A stretch of 64,000 bases of DNA from JAUWKC01 sp035527845 (GTDB taxonomy: Bacteria; Planctomycetota; Phycisphaerae; Sedimentisphaerales; Anaerobacaceae). The position numbers and the translations under genes were made by a program. The notes beneath the pieces were generated by a model, which was not told the origin of the DNA, did no database searches, and saw only the letters and a list, made by a program, of their open reading frames with translations. The stretch lies in the NCBI GenBank assembly GCA_035527845.1, contig DATKZT010000095.1, positions 8,141 to 72,140 of the forward strand. The letters run 5' to 3'. Numbering within the stretch: position 1 is the stretch's first letter; each line of letters begins with the position of its first letter. This document shows positions 18,347-26,993 of the stretch, piece by piece.

Positions 18347-18416
18347 GGTAAACGGTAAATGGTAAGTGGTGAGTGGTAATGGGCGGGTGGCGAGTCGTAA
18401 TTGGTGAATGGTAACT
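18347..18416. repeat. Ten tandem copies of a 7-bp repeat, consensus GGTAAGT
   Basis: The 70 bases divide exactly into ten heptamers with no indel: GGTAAAC, GGTAAAT, GGTAAGT, GGTGAGT, GGTAATG, GGCGGGT, GGCGAGT, CGTAATT, GGTGAAT, GGTAACT. Copies differ at positions 4-7 but nine of ten begin GG. It directly follows the G/T-rich repeat and ends about 340 bp before the next gene. Confidence 0.8.
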
Positions 18417-18573
18417 CACTGTTGGGTGTCGAGTAGCTTACGTTATTCAATTTTGGCGATATTATACACGATTTTGGGTTGGAAGTAAAGGGAAAAGTCG
18501 GTTCGTGACCGGCCAAAAGGCGTGGCGGGTAAACGGGAGGCAGGTGGCGGAAAAGGACCGATAATATTTTTCT

Positions 18574-18602
18574 TTGATATTTACAGCTCCATTGTGTAAA
18601 AT
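18574..18602 (+). promoter_or_regulatory. Candidate sigma70-type promoter for the secreted pair
   Basis: TTGATA (18574-18579) and TAAAAT (18597-18602) are separated by 17 bases in AT-rich DNA. Transcription from here would leave a leader of about 145 nt before the gene at 18756, containing two mutually exclusive hairpins (18627-18648 and 18630-18677). Confidence 0.5.
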
Positions 18603-18755
18603 GGCGTTAGTCATGTGAGAAATAGTAAGGTGGGGAGAAACTCACCTTTTGCTGTCATTCCAGGCTTTTCCCCCCACGCCCATAAGAGGCAATTATTCTG
18701 TGTGCTGGGCAGAGAGTTACGTGAAGAATAGGGAGTCAACAGAAAGGGGAAGCTT

Positions 18756-19433
18756 ATGACCACGAGAGGAAATAGGATGCGAGGGGCCATGTTGTGGGCT
18801 GTGGTGATTGCTGCGGTATTGGTTTCTTCGGTTAGCCAGGCAACCACGCTGCGAAAGCTGTCCGTTGAGGACTTGGTGGCCCACGCCGATACGGTTGTCG
18901 TCGGCAAGTGTGAGAAAGTTGAAACCGTCTGGCTTGCAAGAAAAATCTACACTATCGCCACCATCCGCGTCAGTGAGTCTGTCAAAGGGAAAGTAGACCC
19001 GAATAACACAATCAAGGTGTACATGCTGGGCGGCCGGGTTAGAAAACCTATGCCTGTTAAGATGCATGTTCCCGGTGCTGCCAAGGTCGCCAAGGGTGAG
19101 GAAATGCTTTTGTTTCTCAAAGCCGGCGGCCCCAAGAAAGAACATCACCGCTTCGTGGGTATGACCCAAGGGAGAATACCCATCAAGACGGACCCAAACA
19201 CCGGCAGAAAGGACATCTGCTATGCCGAGGCAATAAAAGGCGTCCGGATGGTTGATAGAGAGGGCAGACTGCTTGCTCCCGGTGTGGGGCTCGAAGCGGC
19301 TGATGAAGGGACTCTCCAAGGCTTTCTTGGGCGAATAAAGCAGATTATGGCTCAACAAGAGGCCGAGAAGGCGGCCCAGCAAAAGGACCTGCCCAAAGAT
19401 GCCGCGGGGAAGCAGAAAGGGGGTGCGAAATGA
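18756..19433 (+). CDS. Secreted hypothetical protein coupled to the matrixin gene
   Basis: A 225-residue exported protein. The signal peptide covers about 1-29 (hydrophobic core A-M-L-W-A-V-V-I-A-A-V-L-V). A mature domain opens with T-T-L-R-K-L-S-V-E-D-L-V-A-H-A-D and continues with V-V-V-G-K-C-E-K-V-E and a beta-rich middle. The last 35 residues are Lys/Gln/Ala-rich and probably disordered. The opening pattern (L-x3-D-L-x3-A-D-x-V-V-V-G) recurs in secreted proteins of unknown function from several phyla. Its stop overlaps the ATG of the matrixin gene in an ATGA arrangement, so the two are translationally coupled and may act together, for example as inhibitor, chaperone or accessory domain. 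The ATG follows AGGGGA. Confidence 0.8.
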   Translation: MTTRGNRMRGAMLWAVVIAAVLVSSVSQATTLRKLSVEDLVAHADTVVVGKCEKVETVWLARKIYTIATIRVSESVKGKVDPNNTIKVYMLGGRVRKPMPVKMHVPGAAKVAKGEEMLLFLKAGGPKKEHHRFVGMTQGRIPIKTDPNTGRKDICYAEAIKGVRMVDREGRLLAPGVGLEAADEGTLQGFLGRIKQIMAQQEAEKAAQQKDLPKDAAGKQKGGAK

Positions 19434-22400
19434 GAACGCCGCACCATTTCAGATCCCGATACTACTCGCGCCTACTCCTAAGTCTATTGGTTCAGCTACT
19501 TCTATCTTGCGTTTGTTTTGGCTATGGGAATCTACAATTCAAGGACGACCACGATAACACGGTCAACAACCTCTGGGACGAACGTTCTTATGACTCTAAT
19601 TCTTTTCCTGATGGTATTCCCTGGCTTCTCAACGACTGGGACCCCTGCAGTGTCATCGACGCCAATTTGGCTGAGTTTCAGGCCATCGTCAGTGATGCAT
19701 TTGAGACGTGGGAAGCTGTGCCTGAGGCAAACGTCGCATTTGCTTATGCTGGCCTTACCAGCAATGGCACGACTGGCAACCCCGCTGACCCCCATGCCCA
19801 AGGTTTACCGCCACATCCAGCCCTTGATGGCAACAACGTGGTTGTCTTCGATGATACGCCGGAGGATGCACTTGCTATCACTTACATCTTTACTCTTTCT
19901 GATGAATTTACGTTCGACAACAACGATGCTGATCCGAATAATGATACGGACTTCATTCCTGAAGGAACCTATCCTGCCGGCACGATCCTTGATGCCGATA
20001 TTGTTCTTAACATAAACGAAAGCCAGTGGAGCGTGACCGGCGAGCGCCGCAAATACGATGTGCAGGGAGTACTCGTCCACGAGATTGGCCACTTCATAGG
20101 ATTATGCCACTCCTGCGTTCGGGAAACGTATTATTCACAAGCGACAATGTTTCCCTTTGCCCTAACCAATCCGGAGGGATTGGAACTGCGAACGCTTTCT
20201 CAGGATGACATCGCTGGAGTCAGTTGCTATTATCCGTCTGGTTCTTTTGGTGCAAATTTCGGCTCAATCTTCGGCACCGTTACAAAAGACATCTCTCCAT
20301 TTGTCGGCGCACACGTCTGGGCTGTCAAGGCTGACGACCGGAAGGTCATTGTGGGCGCCTACTCTGATGAAAGTGGTAATTATTCGCTGGGGGGATTGCC
20401 ACCGGGTGATTATATACTTAGAGTCGAACCAGTTTGCGTTAGCAGTAACACTTGGTTGTCAAGAATCAATGAGATTCTTGGCGCGGGTACTTACGCCATA
20501 GCAGACTTTCAGGCTGAAATCTACGATGAAGTTTCGGTCGAGTCGTCGGCGACATTAGTTGCAGTTGCTGGAGGCTCGGATTTGATAGGATATGATTTCA
20601 CGCTACTTGATGGCGAAAATCCTGATCCGTTTGAGGACGACGATACGCCCGCCCAAGCACGTTTTTTAAACTTAGGCACAAGTCGTGAGATCCATCACAT
20701 TTACCCTAATAATGACGTTGACTTCTACCGGTTTAATGGGACAACAGGAACCACATATAGGATCCTCGTATCCAATATATGCGTTGAACAAAGATATGGC
20801 GTTTCTAACATGAACTCGGACACGGCCATGACCCTTTATGATGAAGATAGCCAAGCCTTTATTCGCGTCAATAATGACCTTGACACGTCGAATAGTCGTT
20901 TAGAATCCTGCATCTTCTTTACCGCCCCGAGAACCGCTACATATTATGTGAAGGTAAGTCTCTTTCCAATTCGCAATCTTGGCGACGATGGAGTAGGAAG
21001 AAATTACGATTTTGCAATCGACGAAATAAGTCCACAGCATTACCACGTCGATGTTTCGACTGGTTCCGACAATACCGGCAATGGTAGCCAAGCGTTTCCT
21101 TGGGCAACTATTCAATACGCAATTGACTCTGTGACTGGTACGGTGGTCACCCCTGCATTTATACACGTTGCTGAAGGCACCTATTATGAGAACCTCGTCT
21201 GTGATTCTTTCAAGTTTATATTGGGTGGATACCAGTCCGGGACGTGGGCCCGAAATATTGAGACCTATGAAACCGTCCTCGACGGAAACAGTAGTGGCTC
21301 GGTCATATTGGCCGCAGATATGATGGATATCGAAGGCTTTACCATTACGAATGGTCTTGCTTGGAAAGGTGGGGGTATCTTGTGCCCTGATGGCGAATCG
21401 GCCTGCATTGTAGCCAACAAGGTGGCCAACAATACGGCTACGGGCACGGCGGGGGGTATCGGCCTATATAATGGCTGTGACGCATTCGTCTCAAGCAACA
21501 CTATCTATCAAAACGTCTGTTCAAATACCGCCGGGGGCGGAGGTATGTATGTTTACAACTCGCATCCACACATACTTCGCAACACTATATTCGCAAATAC
21601 CACGCAAGGATCGGGTGCTGCGATTCGCCTTTCCACAGAGTACTGCGAGTCAAGTGTTATTAAATACAATCTCTTCTTGGCAAACGCATGCACGGGTAAC
21701 CTGCAGTCTGGTGGAGCGCTCAGTATGTACGGTTATGACGACAAGGTTGTGGGCAATACTTTCGTCGGAAATACGGCTACGGACAGGGGAGGTGCGGTAT
21801 GCATTACCTATTACCCCGCCTTTTTTTCGAAGAATGTTTTTTGTCAAAACAATGCTTCAAACGATGGTGGAGCCTTATATTCTTACCGAACAGCGTCTAC
21901 TGTAAAGGACAATATATTCGTTGACAACTCTGCTGGATCCAAAGGAGGAGCAATTCGCTATGCGTATCATGATAGTCCACATACATTGGGAAATGTCATA
22001 GTCGGCAACTCTGCCCCACAGGCTGGAGGTATATACCATGATACCCATGGTGGACACATCTTGAACAACACCATTGTACAAAATGATGGCGGTGGAATAT
22101 GCGTGGATGTTCGGGATAAAATTTCAACCGACAACAACATCATTGCCGCAAACACAGGTTATGGACTATATGAAGTAGATGGGAGTCTGGACTTTCAAAG
22201 CAATAATATCCTTGCAAATTCAACGGGCGATTACTACGACCTTGACACGAACATGTCTTACAATGATGCGAATACCATAAACAGCGAAGTTGTCAACCCA
22301 GGATGTATAGTAGCAAACAACGTCGACTGGTTTCCGGGTTTCAAGGCGGCGCCAGGCGGTATGGCGGATAGCATTGTCTACGATCCAAACACTTATCAAT

Positions 22401-23083
22401 CGATCCTCACTGACGACAATGCCTTATTCAAGCCCAATGCTCTGGCCACGCTGACAATCAATCCCGACACGAACCAGCCCCTCCACTTCTACATCATATC
22501 TAACACGGAGACGACTATAACAACCTGGGGCGATATGAACTCTGTTGCCTCGCCGCCCTGCACGTATCAGGTCTTTGATTACCATTTAACCAAGGATTCA
22601 AGAAACATCGAAGCCGGTATGGACGTTTCCGAATACGTTGAAACCGACATCGACGGGGACGACCGACCTCTCTACAGCAATTTCGATATTGGAGCAGACG
22701 AAGTATTTCCTATAGCTGGCGACTTCGAGCCGGACGAAGACGTCGACTGGGCTGACCTTGCCATCTTTGTTGAGCACTGGCTGCGGTCAAGGTTGGATGC
22801 CGACCTTTTTCCGGGCCAAGGCGATGGGTTCGTTGACTCTTTCGATTGGGCCATCTTTGCTCAGGCTTGGAAAAGCACAGAATCGTCGCCAAACTGGAAT
22901 GCGAACTGTGATATTGCTCCTGCAGGCGGCGATGGCGTAATCGACTGGAACGACCTTGCTGTTTTTGTGGGCCAGTGGCTGCATGCCTATTGTGCCGACC
23001 TTGCCCCATCTGGCGATGGGGATGGCATAGTCAATATGCTCGACTTTGCTGTGTTTGCCGAACATTGGCTTGCAGGGCTTTAG
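19430..23083 (+). CDS. Secreted matrixin-like metalloprotease with beta-helix and dockerin repeats
   Basis: A 1217-residue extracellular protein. Signal peptide about 1-31; M10-type catalytic domain about 32-255 with the full zinc motif H-E-I-G-H-F-I-G-L-C-H at 217-227 and the Met-turn A-T-M-F-P at 239-242; carboxypeptidase regulatory-like beta-sandwich about 280-335; a PPC-like domain about 400-500 (D-x-D-F-Y-R-F); a right-handed parallel beta-helix about 520-960 with many N-N-T/G-N-T turns; then three degenerate dockerin-like units about 1105-1217, each ending W-L or W-K. No clear propeptide cysteine switch is visible. The beta-helix suggests a polysaccharide-contacting scaffold. The ATG overlaps the preceding stop. 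Base composition is more AT-rich than most of the window, which hints at a different history. Confidence 0.88.
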   Translation: MRTPHHFRSRYYSRLLLSLLVQLLLSCVCFGYGNLQFKDDHDNTVNNLWDERSYDSNSFPDGIPWLLNDWDPCSVIDANLAEFQAIVSDAFETWEAVPEANVAFAYAGLTSNGTTGNPADPHAQGLPPHPALDGNNVVVFDDTPEDALAITYIFTLSDEFTFDNNDADPNNDTDFIPEGTYPAGTILDADIVLNINESQWSVTGERRKYDVQGVLVHEIGHFIGLCHSCVRETYYSQATMFPFALTNPEGLELRTLSQDDIAGVSCYYPSGSFGANFGSIFGTVTKDISPFVGAHVWAVKADDRKVIVGAYSDESGNYSLGGLPPGDYILRVEPVCVSSNTWLSRINEILGAGTYAIADFQAEIYDEVSVESSATLVAVAGGSDLIGYDFTLLDGENPDPFEDDDTPAQARFLNLGTSREIHHIYPNNDVDFYRFNGTTGTTYRILVSNICVEQRYGVSNMNSDTAMTLYDEDSQAFIRVNNDLDTSNSRLESCIFFTAPRTATYYVKVSLFPIRNLGDDGVGRNYDFAIDEISPQHYHVDVSTGSDNTGNGSQAFPWATIQYAIDSVTGTVVTPAFIHVAEGTYYENLVCDSFKFILGGYQSGTWARNIETYETVLDGNSSGSVILAADMMDIEGFTITNGLAWKGGGILCPDGESACIVANKVANNTATGTAGGIGLYNGCDAFVSSNTIYQNVCSNTAGGGGMYVYNSHPHILRNTIFANTTQGSGAAIRLSTEYCESSVIKYNLFLANACTGNLQSGGALSMYGYDDKVVGNTFVGNTATDRGGAVCITYYPAFFSKNVFCQNNASNDGGALYSYRTASTVKDNIFVDNSAGSKGGAIRYAYHDSPHTLGNVIVGNSAPQAGGIYHDTHGGHILNNTIVQNDGGGICVDVRDKISTDNNIIAANTGYGLYEVDGSLDFQSNNILANSTGDYYDLDTNMSYNDANTINSEVVNPGCIVANNVDWFPGFKAAPGGMADSIVYDPNTYQSILTDDNALFKPNALATLTINPDTNQPLHFYIISNTETTITTWGDMNSVASPPCTYQVFDYHLTKDSRNIEAGMDVSEYVETDIDGDDRPLYSNFDIGADEVFPIAGDFEPDEDVDWADLAIFVEHWLRSRLDADLFPGQGDGFVDSFDWAIFAQAWKSTESSPNWNANCDIAPAGGDGVIDWNDLAVFVGQWLHAYCADLAPSGDGDGIVNMLDFAVFAEHWLAGL

Positions 23084-23163
23084 AAATGATTGTGAGTTGA
23101 GATTGTTTCGCTGCGCTAGCAATGACAGGCGCGTCGCCGGGGCGGTGGCGGGAATTGGGGGTG

Positions 23164-23217
23164 TTATTTTATCAGGCCGTAGTCTTTTAAGGTTTGTCTG
23201 AGGGCGGTTTTTTCCCT
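23164..23217 (-). pseudogene. Detached 3'-end fragment of a dapA-like gene
   Basis: The minus strand reads a terminal peptide K-T-A-L-R-Q-T-L-K-D-Y-G-L-I-K followed by TAA. The intact dapA at 26084-26956 ends K-T-T-L-R-Q-T-L-K-D-Y-G-L-L-T. Over 39 bases (23173-23211) 36 match. Upstream of this the frame degenerates into an A/T tract, so only the last 15-18 codons survive. It lies 105 bp before the ECF sigma gene, in the same orientation as the intact dapA. Confidence 0.75.
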
Positions 23218-23321
23218 AAAAAAAAGTGGCGGAGGATCCAATTCTGTGAATAATTTGCGGGGTGGCGGCGACTTATCTATGAGTGACCGGATAAATTATT
23301 GGTTTGTTTGGGAGATGTGCC

Positions 23322-24482
23322 ATGGCTGATAACGACATAATTCTTTTGCGGCGTTTTTCACAGAGCGGCGATGCGGAGGCTTTTTCGGAGGTTGTGCGGC
23401 GTCACGCGGGGCTGGTGTACGGGGCCGGTTTGCGGGTGCTTGAGGACCGGAGCCGGGCGGCGGACGTGGTGCAGGAGACGTTTTTGGAGCTGGTGCGGGA
23501 TGCTGGAAGCATCAGCGGGTCGGTGGCGGGGTGGCTGCATAGGGTGGCGACGCGCAAGGCGCTGGATGTGGTTCGCAGAGAGGGGCGACGGAGGCGGCGC
23601 GAGGAGAAATATGCGGCTCAAAAGACGCAGGGGACCGAGGAGTGGGGGCAGATATCGCTGCATGTTGACGAGGCCCTCGATGAGCTTGACGAAGAGTTGA
23701 AGCAAATCCTTATAGCCCACTTCCTTGCGGGTCGAACGACGAGTGATATCGCCGGCACCAGAGGGATATCGCAGGCGACGGTGTCCCGTCGGATTGAATC
23801 GGGCGTGGGGGAGCTGCGCAAGAGGCTCCACCGGAGGGGAGTAATTGTTGCGGCCGCGGCACTGGGCTCGCTGCTGGCGCAAAATGCGGCAGAGGCGGCG
23901 CCCGCGGCGGTTTTGCAGGAGCTGGGCAAGATAGCGCTGGTGGGAGCCGAAGCGGCGGGGACATCGGGCGCCGCAGCGGCTTCGGGCACTGCGGCCAAGG
24001 CAGCGACGACAGCGGTAATGACGGGCGTTAAGGCGAAGATTATTGCCGCGGCGGCAGTTGCGGCAGTGGGCGTTGGCGGCGTGGTGACTTATGAGCACAT
24101 AACCAGCAAGCCGGTCGAGCAGGGTCAGCCGAGCAGGCAGGTCGTCCCGTCGGTCGAAACGCCTCGGCGTGGGCAGCCGCGGCCGACGACCAGGACTGTG
24201 CGAAGGGCCGAGTCCCTGCAATACGGCGAAACGGTGCGGAAGGTGCAGGAACCTGCGGTTTATTCCGAGGAGCAAACACCCGCAGAGGACGCACTTGGCT
24301 TTGGTTCTACTGAACCGCCGGTCGAAGAAGTCAAAGAAGAGACTCAGCCGGCAGGTTATGGCGGTGGTTCGGGTGGTCTTGGTTTCGGCGATCGAGGTGC
24401 CGAGCCCGACCGTCCGGAGGATGAGCCGGATCCGGACAGCAACCGGCCGCCGGATGCGGGGTTCTATTTTGGGGGTCCTTGA
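23322..24482 (+). CDS. ECF sigma factor with C-terminal membrane extension
   Basis: Residues 1-170 are an ECF sigma70 factor: region 2 with F-S-E-V-V-R-R-H and D-V-V-Q-E-T-F-L-E-L, and a region 4 helix-turn-helix with T-T-S-D-I-A-G-T-R-G-I-S-Q-A-T-V-S-R-R. The remaining 215 residues are unusual: an alanine-rich stretch with a hydrophobic helix (about 235-260) and a proline/glycine-rich tail. Planctomycetes have ECF groups with such fused C-terminal domains, thought to replace a separate anti-sigma factor. The ATG at 23322 has GGGAG seven bases upstream; a TTG at 23304 is rejected. It is followed 42 bp later by a secreted protein that may be its target or signal source. Confidence 0.88.
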   Translation: MADNDIILLRRFSQSGDAEAFSEVVRRHAGLVYGAGLRVLEDRSRAADVVQETFLELVRDAGSISGSVAGWLHRVATRKALDVVRREGRRRRREEKYAAQKTQGTEEWGQISLHVDEALDELDEELKQILIAHFLAGRTTSDIAGTRGISQATVSRRIESGVGELRKRLHRRGVIVAAAALGSLLAQNAAEAAPAAVLQELGKIALVGAEAAGTSGAAAASGTAAKAATTAVMTGVKAKIIAAAAVAAVGVGGVVTYEHITSKPVEQGQPSRQVVPSVETPRRGQPRPTTRTVRRAESLQYGETVRKVQEPAVYSEEQTPAEDALGFGSTEPPVEEVKEETQPAGYGGGSGGLGFGDRGAEPDRPEDEPDPDSNRPPDAGFYFGGP

Positions 24483-24524
24483 TTTTGCGCGAGTAGTACG
24501 TCATTTTCGTTGCCGGAGGCTTTC

Positions 24525-26087
24525 ATGTGCAAGGTTAAAAGAGCGTTTCTAATTGCAGTGGGCCTCGGCCCAGTCTTTGTGCCGGTTTGTTTTGCCGGGG
24601 GTGATGATGTCGTTTCGGGACGGGAGCTGCTGCGGGCGGTGCGGGAGAAGGATGGGGAGGCGGGGAAGCCGCCGCAGCCGAGCAGAACCAATGGGGGCGA
24701 GGGTAGCAAAGAGCGTCTCACTGCACTCGAACTACTTGAAAGGTACGCGGCAAACCAGGACAAGCTGCAGTCTTTCGTTCACAAGACTCAATCCAGACAT
24801 GAGGTCGCCAGTTCAGCTACGTTCAGCGCGATGGGCAAAGAAGGGGTATGGCGTGCCGTGTACTTTGACGAGCAAGATACGCGTTTTGATGGTGACCGGA
24901 CCAGCTACCGTGAGAGTGTTTGGGGTCAAGTCAGCCCCGGGTGGAATGTCAAGAAAGACGCAGCCATGTACAACCAAAACCTTTGGGATGGTGAAACTGC
25001 GTATCAATACAATACGGCGGGTTCCGGCGGAGGCACACTTTATGTCAAGCCTTTCAAATCTACAGACCCCGAGGACAAAAAAGCAAAGGCAAGGGCAACG
25101 CTGTATGGGCATGCGGGGCTCTATAAGCTCCTTGGGGGTTATTTTTATCAACAGCCCGGGCGGATAGATTCGGTTCTCCGCAAGGCAGATGCCATCTCTG
25201 TAAGAAGTACGATGGATAATATAGGCGGCTCTGATTGCTACGTTATAGAGGCGAGCATAAAAAACGGTGAATACACGCTCTGGATAGACCCCAAGCACGG
25301 ACATAACATCGCGAGAATAGAAATCGACAGAGGACCGAAGGAGTTTCCGCATCTAAAAAGTTACTCTTTTTACCTGAATGATGTGCGCTTTAAGGAGGTT
25401 GACGGCGTATGGCTGCCGGTGGAAGCGAATGCAGGGCAGCACTTCATCTGGCCGGACGAAAAGCTTTTCGATAAGAGTACGTACCATATAAAGGTGACCG
25501 AACTTGTGCTGAACCCCGACCACGACGCCCTGCGCTCTTTCGTGCTGGATGACATCAGAGAAGGAGCGATAGTTTCGGAGGACGGCCCCCGGTGTGTATG
25601 GTCAAAAGATCCGAAGTTTGTGGTCGATAAAAAGGGCCGGGTGGTAAGGTATGATCCCAATAAGTCGGCCACCAGGATTGTCAAGACTCTGCCGGATTTC
25701 CAGCAGTTTGACCTTAAATTAAGTTCCGTCCGGTTGAAGGAGAAGATAGTGTTGTTATATTTTTGGCAAAAGGGTCAGCGGTCATCCGAGCAGTGCCTGA
25801 TGTCTCTTCGGGATCGCGGGGAAGAGCTGGCCGGAAAGGGCGTGGCGGTAATCACGGTGGAAGCCTTCGGCGCGAACAAGAAGCAACTCAGGTCCTGGGC
25901 GAGCGAGAAGAAGGTAACGTTTCCTGTTGGAAGCTTCAAAGAGCGGCGTGCCACAGAGCTTCGTCAGGCGTGGGGGATTGAGACTGCGCCGCTGCTGGTA
26001 CTGACGGACAGAAATCATGTTGTTGTGGCCGAAGGCTTTGGGCTGGAAGATCTTGATGAGAAAATCAAGCAAGCCGGCAGCTCTTAG
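24525..26087 (+). CDS. Secreted LolA-like/thioredoxin-fold protein lacking a CxxC
   Basis: A 520-residue exported protein. Signal peptide about 1-25, a disordered linker, then an outer-membrane-lipoprotein-sorting (LolA/LolB)-like beta-rich domain about 70-370 (W-D-G-E-T-A-Y-Q-Y, G-S-D-C-Y-V-I-E-A, L-W-I-D-P-K-H-G). A C-terminal thioredoxin/AhpC-like domain spans about 390-520 (I-V-L-L-Y-F-W, I-T-V-E-A-F-G, A-P-L-L-V-L-T-D). The usual W-C-x-x-C redox motif is replaced by F-W-Q-K-G-Q-R-S-S-E-Q-C, leaving one cysteine, so disulfide exchange is doubtful. The ATG at 24525 has GGAGG six bases upstream. The stop overlaps the convergent dapA stop by 4 bp. Probably co-transcribed with the upstream ECF sigma gene. 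Confidence 0.8.
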   Translation: MCKVKRAFLIAVGLGPVFVPVCFAGGDDVVSGRELLRAVREKDGEAGKPPQPSRTNGGEGSKERLTALELLERYAANQDKLQSFVHKTQSRHEVASSATFSAMGKEGVWRAVYFDEQDTRFDGDRTSYRESVWGQVSPGWNVKKDAAMYNQNLWDGETAYQYNTAGSGGGTLYVKPFKSTDPEDKKAKARATLYGHAGLYKLLGGYFYQQPGRIDSVLRKADAISVRSTMDNIGGSDCYVIEASIKNGEYTLWIDPKHGHNIARIEIDRGPKEFPHLKSYSFYLNDVRFKEVDGVWLPVEANAGQHFIWPDEKLFDKSTYHIKVTELVLNPDHDALRSFVLDDIREGAIVSEDGPRCVWSKDPKFVVDKKGRVVRYDPNKSATRIVKTLPDFQQFDLKLSSVRLKEKIVLLYFWQKGQRSSEQCLMSLRDRGEELAGKGVAVITVEAFGANKKQLRSWASEKKVTFPVGSFKERRATELRQAWGIETAPLLVLTDRNHVVVAEGFGLEDLDEKIKQAGSS

Positions 26088-26956
26088 GTCAGCAGGCCGT
26101 AGTCTTTGAGGGTTTGTCTGAGGGTGGTTTTCTTGCTCTCGTCCATTGGGGTCATGGGCAGGCGCATCTCTTCGGGGGCCATATCAAGCATAGCCATAGC
26201 GGCTTTGATGGGTATGGGGTTTGTGGCCAGGCCGAGGAGGTTTCGGCAGAGGGCGAAGAGTTTCTTATGCCATTTGAGGGCGGACGTGAAATCACCTTCG
26301 AGGATTAGATCGGTCATGGCCTTAACGTCGGCGGGGACGATGTTCGCGACGACGCTGACGACGCCTTTTCCGCCGACCGAGCAGATGGGCAGTGTGAGGG
26401 AGTCATCGCCGGAGAGGATGGTGAGGTCGCATCGGGTTGCGATTTCACTGACCTGGTCGAGCTTGCCGGTTGCGTCTTTGATGGCGACGATGTTTTCAAG
26501 CTCGGCGAGGCGGACGACGGTATCGGGTGTCATTCCGGCACCGCATCGGCCGGGGATGTCGTAGAGGACTATGGGCAGGTCGACTTCTTCTGCGATGGCC
26601 TTGAAGTGCTGATAGAAGCCTTCCTGTGTGGGCTTGTTGTAGTAGGGGTCCACCTGCAGCGTGGCGTCGGCGCCGACCTTCTTTGCGAATGCGGCAAGCT
26701 CGATTGCCTCTGCGGTGCTGTTGGAGCCGGCGCCGGCAATTACGGGGACCTGTCCGCCGACGGCTTTGACGACTCTTTCGATGACCTGCTTGTGCTCTTC
26801 GTGGCTGAGGGTGGGACATTCGCCGGTGGTTCCGACGGGTACGATGCCGTCGATGCTGTTTTCGAGCTGGAAGTCGACCAGCTCGTCGAGCGTCTGCAAA
26901 TCAAGTTCGCCGTCCTGGAAGGGCGTGACCAATGCTACGAGTGCTCCTGTAAACAT
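26084..26956 (-). CDS. dapA: 4-hydroxy-tetrahydrodipicolinate synthase
   Basis: DapA condenses pyruvate with aspartate semialdehyde in lysine/diaminopimelate synthesis. The Schiff-base lysine is K160 in A-I-K-D-A-T-G, the catalytic tyrosine Y132 in L-Y-D-I-P-G-R with R137, and the threonine pair lies in V-G-T-T-G-E at 41-46. Length 290 aa is standard. The ATG at 26956 has GGAG eight bases upstream; a TTG at 26971 is less likely. It is 37 bp downstream of pdxJ, so pdxJ-dapA form an operon. The last codons are duplicated as a fragment at 23164-23217. Confidence 0.96.
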   Translation of the reverse strand: MFTGALVALVTPFQDGELDLQTLDELVDFQLENSIDGIVPVGTTGECPTLSHEEHKQVIERVVKAVGGQVPVIAGAGSNSTAEAIELAAFAKKVGADATLQVDPYYNKPTQEGFYQHFKAIAEEVDLPIVLYDIPGRCGAGMTPDTVVRLAELENIVAIKDATGKLDQVSEIATRCDLTILSGDDSLTLPICSVGGKGVVSVVANIVPADVKAMTDLILEGDFTSALKWHKKLFALCRNLLGLATNPIPIKAAMAMLDMAPEEMRLPMTPMDESKKTTLRQTLKDYGLLT

Positions 26957-26993
26957 TTTCGTTACTCCCAATTCATTGGTTTGCGATTTCGAG

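Noticed and set aside
16893..18419. A 508-codon minus-strand frame over the GT4 gene and repeat region
   Set aside because: It is antisense to a clear glycosyltransferase, and its N-terminal part is the translated G/T-rich repeat; no domain or ribosome site.
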